Notes: generated by a model not told the origin, from the sequence alone. Positions 1 to 6,209 are shown, counted from the stretch's first letter. The stretch is 6,639 bases of DNA from Acidobacteriaceae bacterium (GCA_030040175.1 JASHUF010000453.1:1-6639), one strand, 5' to 3'. Made by a program: numbers and translations.

Positions 1-222
1 TTCCGCGTAGGCTACAGCCGTAGCCAGGCACAGCAGCAGGGAAAGGAAGATTCCGAGCCACATGGCCGGCGCAGTGGAGGGCTGGCCGGCGACGCCGGTG
101 CTAGCCTGGATGAAGAACGTGAGCCAGAGGAAAGCGCCGGGGGCGATGAGAGCCATTGCGTTTGCAGTCAACCCGGTTAGGCCCAGGGTGGCCTGCATCT
201 GAGGTCCTTTGTGATCTGCCAT
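1..222 (-). CDS. APC-superfamily amino acid permease, N-terminal part (cut by window edge)
   Basis: Reading from 222 down to 1 gives 74 codons with no stop. The visible protein starts MADHKGPQMQATLGLTGLTA. It has a hydrophobic helix at about residues 20-40 (NAMALIAPGAFLWLTFF) and another at about 54-72 (MWLGIFLSLLLCLATAVAY). The first-helix motif LTGLTANAMALIAPGAFLW is typical of APC-family amino acid/polyamine permeases, inner-membrane secondary transporters of about 450-550 residues. Substrate cannot be told from this fragment. I chose ATG at 222-220 because AGGAGA lies 6 bases upstream. An in-frame ATG at 228-226 abuts that ribosome binding site and is less likely. It lies downstream of the porin on the same strand, 184 bases away, so the two may share a transcript, with the hairpin at 356-383 in between. 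The remainder lies outside the window. Confidence 0.8.
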   Translation of the reverse strand, partial: MADHKGPQMQATLGLTGLTANAMALIAPGAFLWLTFFIQASTGVAGQPSTAPAMWLGIFLSLLLCLATAVAYAE

Positions 223-355
223 GAGCATTCTCCTGAAGAGTTGGGTTTCCGATGGCTGTTCCCGGCGGCTGTTTCCGCGCGCCGTGAGTTGCGTGAAAGG
301 TCCGGTAAGACTGGTCCGCGTTCTCTTCTCCGGCCTCCCGTTTGGGGTTCCCGTG

Positions 356-383
356 CTGATGAGGGTATCGTTGCCCTCATCAG
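356..383 (-). terminator. Perfect 10-bp hairpin in the porin-permease gap; partial terminator or mRNA-stabilising stem
   Basis: CTGATGAGGG (356-365) and CCCTCATCAG (374-383) are exact reverse complements around an 8-base loop. The stem can extend inward by one G-T and one A-T pair. On the minus strand it begins 24 bases after the porin stop codon. No T-tract follows in either direction, so it is not a textbook intrinsic terminator. A 3'-end-stabilising or partially terminating element, letting porin transcripts outnumber permease transcripts, fits the position. That role is inferred. Confidence 0.4.
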
Positions 384-392
384 GACGAAATA

Positions 393-408
393 AAGAATTG
401 CAATTCTT
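393..408. repeat. 16-bp perfect palindrome overlapping the porin stop codon
   Basis: AAGAATTG at 393-400 is followed directly by CAATTCTT at 401-408, a gapless AT-rich palindrome. It covers two of the three bases of the porin stop codon (407-409). It could act as a dimeric protein-binding site or, with the hairpin at 356-383, as a second RNA stem. Function is unknown. Confidence 0.5.
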
Positions 409-1651
409 ACTGGTGCGGCTGCAGGACGAGGATCAGACCGAGGGTGACGGTCGATTGTCCGTCCACAAATTCGCTGCTGCTCTTGTGAAAGAACGGTTCG
501 TTGGACTGATCGTGGCGATACTCGAGGCGCGACACCAGGCTCTGCGGCAGCTTGGGCGGCTTGTACTCGTAAGTCCCGGTGAACTCGTTCAGGTGCTGGA
601 CGGCGCCGGTGGCAAAGCCGTTCTCGTCGTCGAAGTATTCGTAGCGCGCGCCGATGGCCATGGTGGCGGAGAACTGCTCGTGCAGCGCCAAGGCCACGCC
701 CTGCCACTGGTTGAGCTTGTTGTCGCCGGTGGTGTAAGGCGCCGTGCCCACAATGGCGTCCTGGTTGGCGCCATAGTCGTAGTTGATGTAGGCGTTGAAC
801 TTTGTGTTTGGCGTGAGCAGCAACTCTGTGTCGACAAGGTTGCGGTAGCCGTGCGCAGGGGTTGCGTGTTCGGGGCCGGTATAGAAGTTCAGGTTCCAGG
901 TGTACTTGGTCTTCACGTAGGCGCTGGTGAGGCCCACCGTGATCCAGCCGTCGTTCTTGGTCACGTTGTTCCAGCCGTTGACCAGTTGCACGCCGATGGT
1001 CTCCGTTTTCGAGACCGGCATGGAGGTGCGCAGGCCGGTGTGGAAGTAAGGAATGGCCCAGGAAAAGAGCAGCGAGCGCGAGTAATCCCAGTTGTCCTTG
1101 GCTTCGATCACTTCTGCTCCGGCCGAGGTGACGAACTTGCCGAAGTCGGCCTCAAAACCTTTGGCCGCGGGCGGCTTGACGCTGATGAACGCCTGCTCGA
1201 TGTAATTGCCCTGCAGGCCGGCGTTCACCAGGCCGTTGGTGCGGCCGTAAATGAAATCGAAATGCGCACCCACAGGTGCGGGATCGTGGTTGAGGGTGAG
1301 CTTGAGGGCGCTCAGCTCGACGGCATCGGCGCGGTCGTTGAAATTGTAAAGATCATTCAGCTGGCCGTTGGCGGAGTCAGTGGGATGGTTGTTGTTTTCG
1401 GTGTAGTAGCCGTCGATGAATCCGGTCACGGCCATGGGGCCGACCTTCCAGGGAAACTTCAACGGCGCCGGCGCCGGAGCGGCCGCGGGTGCGGCTGGAG
1501 CCTGCGCCGCAGGAGCCTGGGCTGCGGGCGCCGCCGCGGTTGCCGGCGCAGAAGCGGATGAAGGATCGGGCGTTTGAGCGGCGGCCATGAGCGCGGCTGC
1601 CATGGCGGCTGCCGCCGCTGCCTGCAGGATGCGACTGAGTCTCAATTTCAT
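407..1651 (-). CDS. Outer-membrane beta-barrel porin, BBP2 (OmpL-like) type
   Basis: Encodes 414 residues from ATG at 1651-1649, with GGAGGGAG just upstream (GGGAG about 7 bases from the ATG). The frame stays open for 25 more codons, but only this start puts a signal peptide first: basic MKLRLSR, then an Ala-rich hydrophobic run to about residue 25. Residues 26-63 are almost only Ala, Pro, Gln, Ser and Thr, with an APAAQ repeat, and look like a flexible periplasmic linker. From about residue 64 alternating strands begin: VTGFIDGYYTENNN (75-88), FGKFVTSAGAEVIEA (170-184), then NWDYSRSLLF and AIPYFHTGLR (187-208). This GxxDxYY / GKFxTxAGAE / NxxYSRSLLF pattern is that of putative BBP2 porins. 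It probably sits in the outer membrane and passes small solutes; the substrate is unknown. It is divergent from the kinase/regulator operon and upstream of the permease, suggesting a joint transport role (inferred). Confidence 0.85.
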   Translation of the reverse strand: MKLRLSRILQAAAAAAMAAALMAAAQTPDPSSASAPATAAAPAAQAPAAQAPAAPAAAPAPAPLKFPWKVGPMAVTGFIDGYYTENNNHPTDSANGQLNDLYNFNDRADAVELSALKLTLNHDPAPVGAHFDFIYGRTNGLVNAGLQGNYIEQAFISVKPPAAKGFEADFGKFVTSAGAEVIEAKDNWDYSRSLLFSWAIPYFHTGLRTSMPVSKTETIGVQLVNGWNNVTKNDGWITVGLTSAYVKTKYTWNLNFYTGPEHATPAHGYRNLVDTELLLTPNTKFNAYINYDYGANQDAIVGTAPYTTGDNKLNQWQGVALALHEQFSATMAIGARYEYFDDENGFATGAVQHLNEFTGTYEYKPPKLPQSLVSRLEYRHDQSNEPFFHKSSSEFVDGQSTVTLGLILVLQPHQ

Positions 1652-1847
1652 CGGCACTCTCCCTCCAAATGGAAAAATCCAGGTTGTTGGCACTCGGAAT
1701 GAAGCGGCCAGCCCTAATAAGCACACTTCAGCTGTTCACGATTGGCCGGCTTTGCTGCGCGAGCGCACCACGCCCCTGCGTGCTTTGAGCCGCCTTCGGT
1801 AATCGCGTTGTCTTTGGTTCAGTTGGTGAGTCGGGTTAGACTGGCTA

Positions 1848-1882
1848 GCATTAGTAATGCAAACGATGCATAAAAATAAAAT
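1848..1882. promoter_or_regulatory. Possible operator: inverted repeat plus AT-rich direct repeat
   Basis: GCATTAGTAATGC (1848-1860) is a 5-bp inverted repeat around AGT. It is followed by a second ATGC-containing element, ATGCAT (1866-1871), and the A/T stretch AAAAATAAAAT. OmpR/PhoB-family regulators, such as the one encoded at 3721, commonly bind short direct repeats in AT-rich promoter DNA, and KdpE sites are T/A-rich. The site lies midway between the two divergent genes, where an autoregulatory operator would be expected. The assignment is inference from position and composition only. Confidence 0.25.
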
Positions 1883-2019
1883 GAGGAATGAAAAAAGTTT
1901 TTGCCGGCGGCAGGCGTGGCAGCGCGCAATCGCTTGGTCTTTGCTTGACGGCTATTTCCTTTGCTCACGGGGTCTTAAGTTCACCGCACGGGAAAAACGG
2001 GACCGATGGCATGGTGCGC

Positions 2020-2049
2020 ATGAAAATGCAATGAAGAACCTGATAGAAT
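2020..2049 (+). promoter_or_regulatory. Weak sigma70-like promoter candidate for the kinase operon
   Basis: TAGAAT (2044-2049) matches five of six -10 bases. ATGAAA (2020-2025) matches four of six -35 bases at 18-base spacing. Transcription would start near 2056 and give a leader of about 165 bases before the kinase start. Such matches occur by chance in AT-rich pockets, so this is tentative. Confidence 0.2.
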
Positions 2050-2111
2050 TTTGTTTCCGGCTTTCTGCGCGAACCAAACGGCCAGGAACAAGTGTCTCCG
2101 CGGGTGGCGCC

Positions 2112-2182
2112 AGGCAAAGCGTGCACTGCGCAGATGGATTTGCCTCGCGCGCGTTTTTCCCATGCGCGGGCGTGAAGTTTTT
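2112..2182 (+). promoter_or_regulatory. Possible structured leader upstream of the kinase gene
   Basis: AGGCAAA (2112-2118) and TTTGCCT (2139-2145) form a perfect 7-bp stem with a 20-base loop. An alternating CG run follows, then TTTTT (2154-2158). A second small stem, CGCGC (2148-2152) with GCGCG (2164-2168), is followed by another TTTTT (2178-2182). Each stem is followed at some distance by a T-tract, which could permit attenuation of the kinase transcript. No known riboswitch class is recognised. The stems are short and the T-tracts are not adjacent, so this could be chance. Confidence 0.2.
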
Positions 2183-2221
2183 CCGGACTCCATTTGAAAA
2201 GAACGAAAGCGGGTAAGCTGC

Positions 2222-3724
2222 TTGGCTCAGCGATCGATCCCTGTGCGCACGGTTTTCTCCCGGCGCTCGCGCGGCTCCGGCATGCGCGTGCTCCTGTTTA
2301 CGCTGGAGTGCACACTGGGCATCGTGATCGTGGTCCTGGTTGCGGCCGTGGCGCACTGGTCGAGCTGGCTGTGGCCCATTTCGGCGCTGCTCTTCCTGCT
2401 CATCGTGATTCTTACGGCCCTGCTGTGCGGTTTCTGGCAGGCGGTGGTTGTCTCTCTGGGCGCGGTCGCGGTACAGGCGCTGTTCAGCGCGCGGCAAACG
2501 CAGCTGGCCATGGCCGCCGACCCGGCGAACACCGTGAAAGTACTCGTGTTCGTACTGGTGGCGCTCACGGTGAGCCGGCTTTCGGCGCGCGTGACCGGTC
2601 ACGCGCGCGAGGCCGAGCGGTGGGGCGGGCAGATGCACGACCTGTACGAGTTCACGCGGCGCACGCTGCAGATGAACCTGCACGTGGAGCCGGGACAGGA
2701 GCTGGCCGAGCTGGTGCACGAAATCTTCGCGCTGGAAGCGGTCGCGGTCTTCGACGCCGATCTGCACGAGGTGTACCAGGCCGGCTACTGGAGCCAGGAT
2801 CCGCTGGAGCTGGCGCAGAATGTGTATTACTTCGAAACCTCCAACGACGATCCCGAGACCGGCATCGGCCGCCGCGTGGTGCGGCTGGGCACGGTTCCCG
2901 TGGGCAGCCTGGTGGTGCGCGGCGATACCGGCCCGCTGACCAACAACGCCATCGCCTCGCTGATCGCCATCACCTTCGACCGCTACCGCGCCTTTGCCAA
3001 CGAGAGCCGCATCGAGACCGAGCGGCGCACGGAGCAGCTTCGCTCTACGGTTCTCGACTCGCTGGCGCACGCCTACAAGACGCCGCTCACGGCCATTCGC
3101 GCGGCCTCCACGGGACTGGTGGAGATGGGCAAGCTTTCCGCCGGCCAGTCGGAGCTTGTAACACTCATCAACGAGCAAACGGGCGCGCTCAGCGAGCTGA
3201 CCACGCGCCTGCTCACCACGGCGCGCCTTGACGCGGGCGAAGTGACCATCCACGCCGAGCCGGCCGCAGTGGGAGGGATCATCGAGGAGGTTCTTGCCAA
3301 TATGAAAGAGCGGCTGGCCAGCATGAAGGTTTCCGTGGTCCTGGAAGACGAGGGCCTGGTGCTCTGCTGCGACCGGCAGTTGATGATCATGCTGCTTACG
3401 CAGTACATTGACAACGCATGCAAGTACTCGCTCTTCGGCACCACCATCACCATTCGCGTCTTCCTCGCCAAGGCGGAAGCGATTTTCTCCGTGCACAGCT
3501 ACGGGCCGGTCATTCCCATGGCGGACCGCGAGCGCATCTTCGACCGCTACTACCGTTCCTCCAATTATTCGAACCGCGCCTCGGGCACGGGCATCGGCCT
3601 CTCCGTGGCCAAGCGGGTGGCCATGATTCACGGCGGATCCGTGTGGGTGACCAGTGACGAGCAGGAGGGAACGGCGTTCTTCGCGGCCATTCCGACCACA
3701 ATCGAGAAGGGAAACTCCTCATGA
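2222..3724 (+). CDS. KdpD-like sensor histidine kinase (DUF4118-like membrane region, GAF-like, HisKA, HATPase)
   Basis: A 500-residue inner-membrane kinase. Three to four hydrophobic segments occupy about residues 24-120, resembling the KdpD DUF4118 bundle. A degenerate GAF-like region spans about 140-255. The H-box STVLDSLAHAYKTPLTAIR has phospho-acceptor His283. The N-box is YIDNACKYS (Asn398) and the G2 box is GTGIGL (455-460). Ligand-binding region G1 reads SVHSYGPVIP: Ser426 replaces the usual Asp of DxGxG, and Val430 the second Gly. Unlike full-length KdpD, it lacks the N-terminal KdpD and universal-stress domains, so potassium sensing should not be assumed. The start is uncertain: TTG at 2222 has only a weak ribosome binding site (GCGGG), and ATG at 2282 just before the first helix, also without a good site, would give 480 residues. 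It overlaps the response regulator by ATGA, implying translational coupling. It autophosphorylates and passes phosphate to that partner (family knowledge). Confidence 0.9.
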   Translation: MAQRSIPVRTVFSRRSRGSGMRVLLFTLECTLGIVIVVLVAAVAHWSSWLWPISALLFLLIVILTALLCGFWQAVVVSLGAVAVQALFSARQTQLAMAADPANTVKVLVFVLVALTVSRLSARVTGHAREAERWGGQMHDLYEFTRRTLQMNLHVEPGQELAELVHEIFALEAVAVFDADLHEVYQAGYWSQDPLELAQNVYYFETSNDDPETGIGRRVVRLGTVPVGSLVVRGDTGPLTNNAIASLIAITFDRYRAFANESRIETERRTEQLRSTVLDSLAHAYKTPLTAIRAASTGLVEMGKLSAGQSELVTLINEQTGALSELTTRLLTTARLDAGEVTIHAEPAAVGGIIEEVLANMKERLASMKVSVVLEDEGLVLCCDRQLMIMLLTQYIDNACKYSLFGTTITIRVFLAKAEAIFSVHSYGPVIPMADRERIFDRYYRSSNYSNRASGTGIGLSVAKRVAMIHGGSVWVTSDEQEGTAFFAAIPTTIEKGNSS

Positions 3725-4491
3725 ACCAGCAAGCCATCCGCATTCTTGTGGTCGATGACGAACCGGCCATCCGCAGGGCGCTGCGCCCGCCGCTGGTGGA
3801 GCTCGGCTTTCAGGTGGCCGAGGTGTCGCGCGGCGAAGAGGCGCTGCAGACGCTGCGCGCATCCGCGCACGATGTGGTGCTGCTCGACGTGAACATGCCC
3901 GGCATCGGCGGCATTGAGACGCTGCGCCGCATTCGCGCCTTCGCGCCGCGGCTGCCGGTGCTCATGCTCACGGTGCGCGACGAGGAAGAGGACAAGGTGG
4001 AGGCGCTGGAGCTGGGCGCCGACGATTACGTGACCAAGCCGTTCAGCACGCGGGAGCTGCTTGCGCGCATCCGCGCCGCCGTGCGCCGCGTGCGCGCGCC
4101 GGCGCGCGCCGAGGACGCGCCCATCGAGATCGGCGAGATCCGCCTCGATCCGCTGAAGCGCTCGGTGACCAGGCGCGGCGAGAACATCCGGCTCACGCGC
4201 AAGGAATTCGACATCCTCCATTGCCTGATGAGCCGCGCCGGCCGCGTGGTGACCTACGCCAAGCTGCTCACCGCGGTGTGGGGCGCCGATTGCCGCGAAG
4301 AAGTGGAGTATCTGCGCACCTTCGTCCGCCAGTTGCGCAAGAAGATCGAGGACGATCCCTCGAATCCGCTCTATCTGCTGACCGACGTGTACGTGGGCTA
4401 CCGGTTCGCCGATGCGCAGACCGTGGCTGAGGAGGGTAATGCGATGACTGAAACTCTGAGTCATCCGGAAGCGGACGGATCTACAGATTAA
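3721..4491 (+). CDS. OmpR/PhoB-family response regulator (KdpE-like)
   Basis: A 256-residue cytoplasmic transcription factor. The receiver domain (about 6-122) shows the acidic pair Asp12-Asp13, phospho-acceptor Asp56 in VVLLDVNMPG, Thr84 and Lys106 in YVTKPF, so the phosphorylation site is complete. The winged-helix DNA-binding domain (about 135-230) has the usual LTRKEFDILHCLMSRAGRVVT, YLRTFVRQLRKKIE and GYRF signatures. In the wing turn the common EPGVGYRF reads DVYVGYRF. Residues 231-256 form an acidic, polar tail beyond the normal end of the family. ATG at 3721 overlaps the kinase stop (ATGA), with AAGGGA about 8 bases upstream, so kinase and regulator are coupled. Phosphorylated by the kinase, it should control promoters; the divergent porin-permease and its own promoter are the nearest candidates (inferred). 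Confidence 0.94.
   Translation: MNQQAIRILVVDDEPAIRRALRPPLVELGFQVAEVSRGEEALQTLRASAHDVVLLDVNMPGIGGIETLRRIRAFAPRLPVLMLTVRDEEEDKVEALELGADDYVTKPFSTRELLARIRAAVRRVRAPARAEDAPIEIGEIRLDPLKRSVTRRGENIRLTRKEFDILHCLMSRAGRVVTYAKLLTAVWGADCREEVEYLRTFVRQLRKKIEDDPSNPLYLLTDVYVGYRFADAQTVAEEGNAMTETLSHPEADGSTD
4443..4465 (+). repeat. Interrupted palindrome inside the regulator's 3' tail
   Basis: GATGACT (4443-4449) and AGTCATC (4459-4465) are exact reverse complements around nine bases. It lies in codons of the non-conserved C-terminal tail, 24 bases before the stop. It may form an RNA stem or be an accident of sequence. Confidence 0.3.
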
Positions 4492-4512
4492 GCTATTTGA
4501 ATTCAAATGGCT
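4491..4512 (+). terminator. 22-base palindrome beginning at the regulator stop codon
   Basis: The core ATTTGAATTCAAAT is a perfect palindrome. Flanking AGCT and GGCT extend it to 22 bases with one G-T pair, giving a 9-bp stem and a 4-base AATT loop. It begins at the last base of the TAA stop. No T-tract follows, so termination is uncertain. A 3'-end stem protecting the two-component mRNA is equally possible. Confidence 0.35.
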
Positions 4513-4752
4513 ACCGGAGATGCGCGAACTCCCGCCCGGGGGACCGGATCGAATAAGCGGCCAAAGTCATCTAAAGTTCGTGAGTGGTTGGTTCTCGATT
4601 AGTTGAGTCCAGACGCGGCAAAAGGCTTTACGTGATAAGCTAAGACTGTAGCTGGTCGATGAGTAACGGAGTGAGAGGTTGACATGCGCAAGATTCAGTC
4701 GAAGTAAGCTCAACGATCTATCGGATTCGCGCGAGGTGACCGGGACTGGGGA
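4513..4752. other. Non-coding gap with a short frame that could be an insertion-sequence relic
   Basis: I see no gene of normal size in these 240 bases. ATG at 4684 has GAGAGG 5 bases upstream and encodes only MRKIQSK before TAA at 4705. The opening MRKI is common at the start of IS21-type transposases (IstA), so this may be the relic of a lost element. A shift of one base opens the frame to 4774 without restoring a recognisable sequence. No terminal inverted repeat or target duplication is visible. Here the regulator operon (rightward) converges with the leftward gene ending at 4753. Confidence 0.35.
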
Positions 4753-5451
4753 TCACCATTCCCAGTTTAAAGAATAGACATACCCCGCCTTCGGCTTCCG
4801 AATTTCCGCAACCAGACTCCTTCCGTCGGGCGTCATCTTAGGCTTCGATAAATTACGCACAAAGGTTCCGGCCACTTGCAGGTGCAGGGTGGGGTTTCGG
4901 CATGGGCGGTCAGCCGGGAAACTGACCTCTAGGATTACCTTGTCTGTCCACGGGATGATGTCCTGAAGAAGTGACTCGCTCTTTTCCTTCACCGCGTCGT
5001 GAAAATCGATAGTCCAAACGATGTCCCTTGCTTCACCTCGTGAAACCGGCGGCTTGAGCGCGCAATAGTAGGAAACTGTTTTTCCCATTTCCTTGGTTTG
5101 AGCAGGGGGCTGACCATTGGCAGTTGGGTTAGAGATATCGCCGTTGAAAACAATGTCGTGCCACCAGATTCCTTCGAGGGATGCGATGCGCGAGCGTATT
5201 GTTTGCTCGCGCCGGAGTTTAGCCAGTTTACCTTCCTTATCGCTGATCGAAAGCGAGCTCTTGAGCAGCACGGTTCGGTAATTCGGCCCACGGTTGGCGA
5301 GAATGAGTATCGCAGCCGCAATCACCAACAGGGCGAGAACCAACGCGACGAGCATCTTGACTTGCATCGGAGCAGGTAGAAAAACCGGGATCAGGCTGAG
5401 AAGTCCGATCACCAGTCCGGCCCAACCGATGAATCTTCCTTCGAGGTTCAA
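4753..5451 (-). CDS. Uncharacterised two-TM protein with a soluble C-terminal domain ending in WEW
   Basis: A 232-residue protein from TTG at 5451-5449, supported by AGGAG 6 bases upstream. Two membrane helices at about 8-26 and 33-52 are joined by a very short turn, so both ends should face the same side, probably the cytoplasm. The soluble part (about 57-232) starts with a charged stretch, SISDKEGKLAKLRREQTIR. It then alternates short strand-like segments, with VILEVSFPADRPC (172-184) and a closing VYSLNWEW, suggesting a beta-sandwich or barrel. There is no catalytic motif that I recognise. Sampled GC is low: 30 of 60 bases at 4801-4860 and 31 of 60 at 5101-5160, against 40 of 60 in the kinase (3001-3060). 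This suggests acquisition. It lies 107 bases after apt on the same strand; I found no clear terminator in that gap, though a possible -10 (TATGAT, minus strand, 5498-5493) could give it its own promoter. Small 2-TM plus beta-domain proteins include defence effectors, but nothing here ties it to one. Confidence 0.75.
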   Translation of the reverse strand: MNLEGRFIGWAGLVIGLLSLIPVFLPAPMQVKMLVALVLALLVIAAAILILANRGPNYRTVLLKSSLSISDKEGKLAKLRREQTIRSRIASLEGIWWHDIVFNGDISNPTANGQPPAQTKEMGKTVSYYCALKPPVSRGEARDIVWTIDFHDAVKEKSESLLQDIIPWTDKVILEVSFPADRPCRNPTLHLQVAGTFVRNLSKPKMTPDGRSLVAEIRKPKAGYVYSLNWEW

Positions 5452-5558
5452 TTTGGGCTCCTGCGAGGATTGCCAAGGGGGAATTGGTACTTATCATATC
5501 TCACACCGCAGTTTGTGATCGAGTCAATCGGGAGAGGATGGCCCCTCGGGTCAGTCTG

Positions 5559-6107
5559 CTACTCGTCGTAGTGGAGCAGGCTGAAGACGTCGTACTCGCT
5601 GAAGCGTTCGCGGCCTTTCAGAAAATCGAGCTCAACCGCAAAGGCGAGACCGGCAATTTTGCCGCCCAGCTGCTTGACCAGCTTGACCGTGGCTTCCATG
5701 GTGCCGCCGGTGGCGAGCAGGTCGTCCACCAGCACCACGCTCTGGCCCGGGGCGATGGCGTCCATGTGAATTTCGAGCGTGTCGGAGCCGTACTCGAGAT
5801 CGTAGGTAACGCGCGCAACAGGAGCCGGCAATTTGCGCGGCTTGCGCACGGGAACGAATCCGGCATTAAGCCGGTACGCGAGCGCAGGCCCGAAGATGAA
5901 GCCGCGCGCTTCGATGCCGAGCACGAGATCGATCTTGCGTTCGATGTAATGCGCCGCCAGCGCGTCGATCAACTGCGCGAAGCCGGTCTTGTCCTTGAGC
6001 AGCGTGGTGATGTCGTAAAAAAGAATGCCGGGCTTGGGAAAATCGGGCACCGTCCGCACCAGTTTTTTCAGGTCTTCTACGTTTACGCGCTTCGAGTCGT
6101 GGGGCAT
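5559..6107 (-). CDS. apt: Adenine phosphoribosyltransferase
   Basis: A 182-residue cytoplasmic enzyme that makes AMP and pyrophosphate from adenine and PRPP, the adenine salvage step. Family signatures are clear: an N-terminal [17 protein letters not shown] (21-37), [10 protein letters not shown] (64-73) in the substrate region, the [10 protein letters not shown] loop (85-94) and the PRPP-binding motif [13 protein letters not shown] (124-136) with its two acidic residues. Length fits the family (about 170-185). ATG at 6107-6105 gives the complete N-terminus; GGAGGAG lies 11 bases upstream, slightly distant. The gene has its own probable promoter in the gap to acyP, where a perfect TATAAT is seen. 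Identity is near certain. Confidence 0.97.
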   Translation of the reverse strand: MPHDSKRVNVEDLKKLVRTVPDFPKPGILFYDITTLLKDKTGFAQLIDALAAHYIERKIDLVLGIEARGFIFGPALAYRLNAGFVPVRKPRKLPAPVARVTYDLEYGSDTLEIHMDAIAPGQSVVLVDDLLATGGTMEATVKLVKQLGGKIAGLAFAVELDFLKGRERFSEYDVFSLLHYDE

Positions 6108-6209
6108 GCGGCGTTCGGCTCCTCCAGGTCAGTGATCAGTGGCCAGTTCTTGCGCGCAGTAAAAGATCCGGGCAACGAAACCCTGCTCATAAACAACTGC
6201 TCATTGCAA

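Larger units (their letters stand above)
1652..2221. other. 570-base divergent intergenic region between porin and sensor kinase
   Basis: No convincing gene lies here. It must contain the promoters of the leftward porin and the rightward kinase operon. GC drops sharply around 1845-1900, an AT-rich pocket rich in A-runs, and again near 2018-2055. Visible elements are the inverted repeat at 1848-1860, a weak rightward promoter-like pair at 2020-2049 and possible leader hairpins at 2112-2182. For the porin, no good -35/-10 pair at normal spacing was found. An open frame of 119 codons at 1857-2216 lacks a recognisable domain and the high third-position GC of real neighbours, so I regard it as chance. 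Confidence 0.7.

Noticed and set aside
221..1561. 446-codon plus-strand open frame opposite the porin
   Set aside because: The opposite strand has a signal peptide, a ribosome binding site and BBP2 motifs; this frame is Val/Gly/Arg-rich shadow sequence.
1857..2216. 119-codon plus-strand open frame in the divergent intergenic region
   Set aside because: No ribosome binding site, no recognisable domain, Arg/Cys/Phe-rich product and lower third-position GC than true neighbours. It could be rescued only by conservation in relatives.
1652..2221. Riboswitch or small RNA gene in the divergent region
   Set aside because: I could not match any known riboswitch core; only short generic stems are visible.
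1952..3631. 559-codon minus-strand open frame opposite the kinase gene
   Set aside because: It is antisense to a gene with clear kinase motifs; long antisense frames are expected with very high third-position GC. Its product is rich in Arg, His and Gln, with no domain.
3628..4506. 292-codon minus-strand open frame opposite the response regulator
   Set aside because: The regulator has every expected receiver and winged-helix residue, and this antisense frame is His/Arg/Ala-rich with no domain.
5493..5527. TATGAT and TTGACT as a promoter pair for the two-TM gene
   Set aside because: The two boxes are 23 bases apart, too far for a normal sigma70 promoter; only the -10 is mentioned as a possibility.
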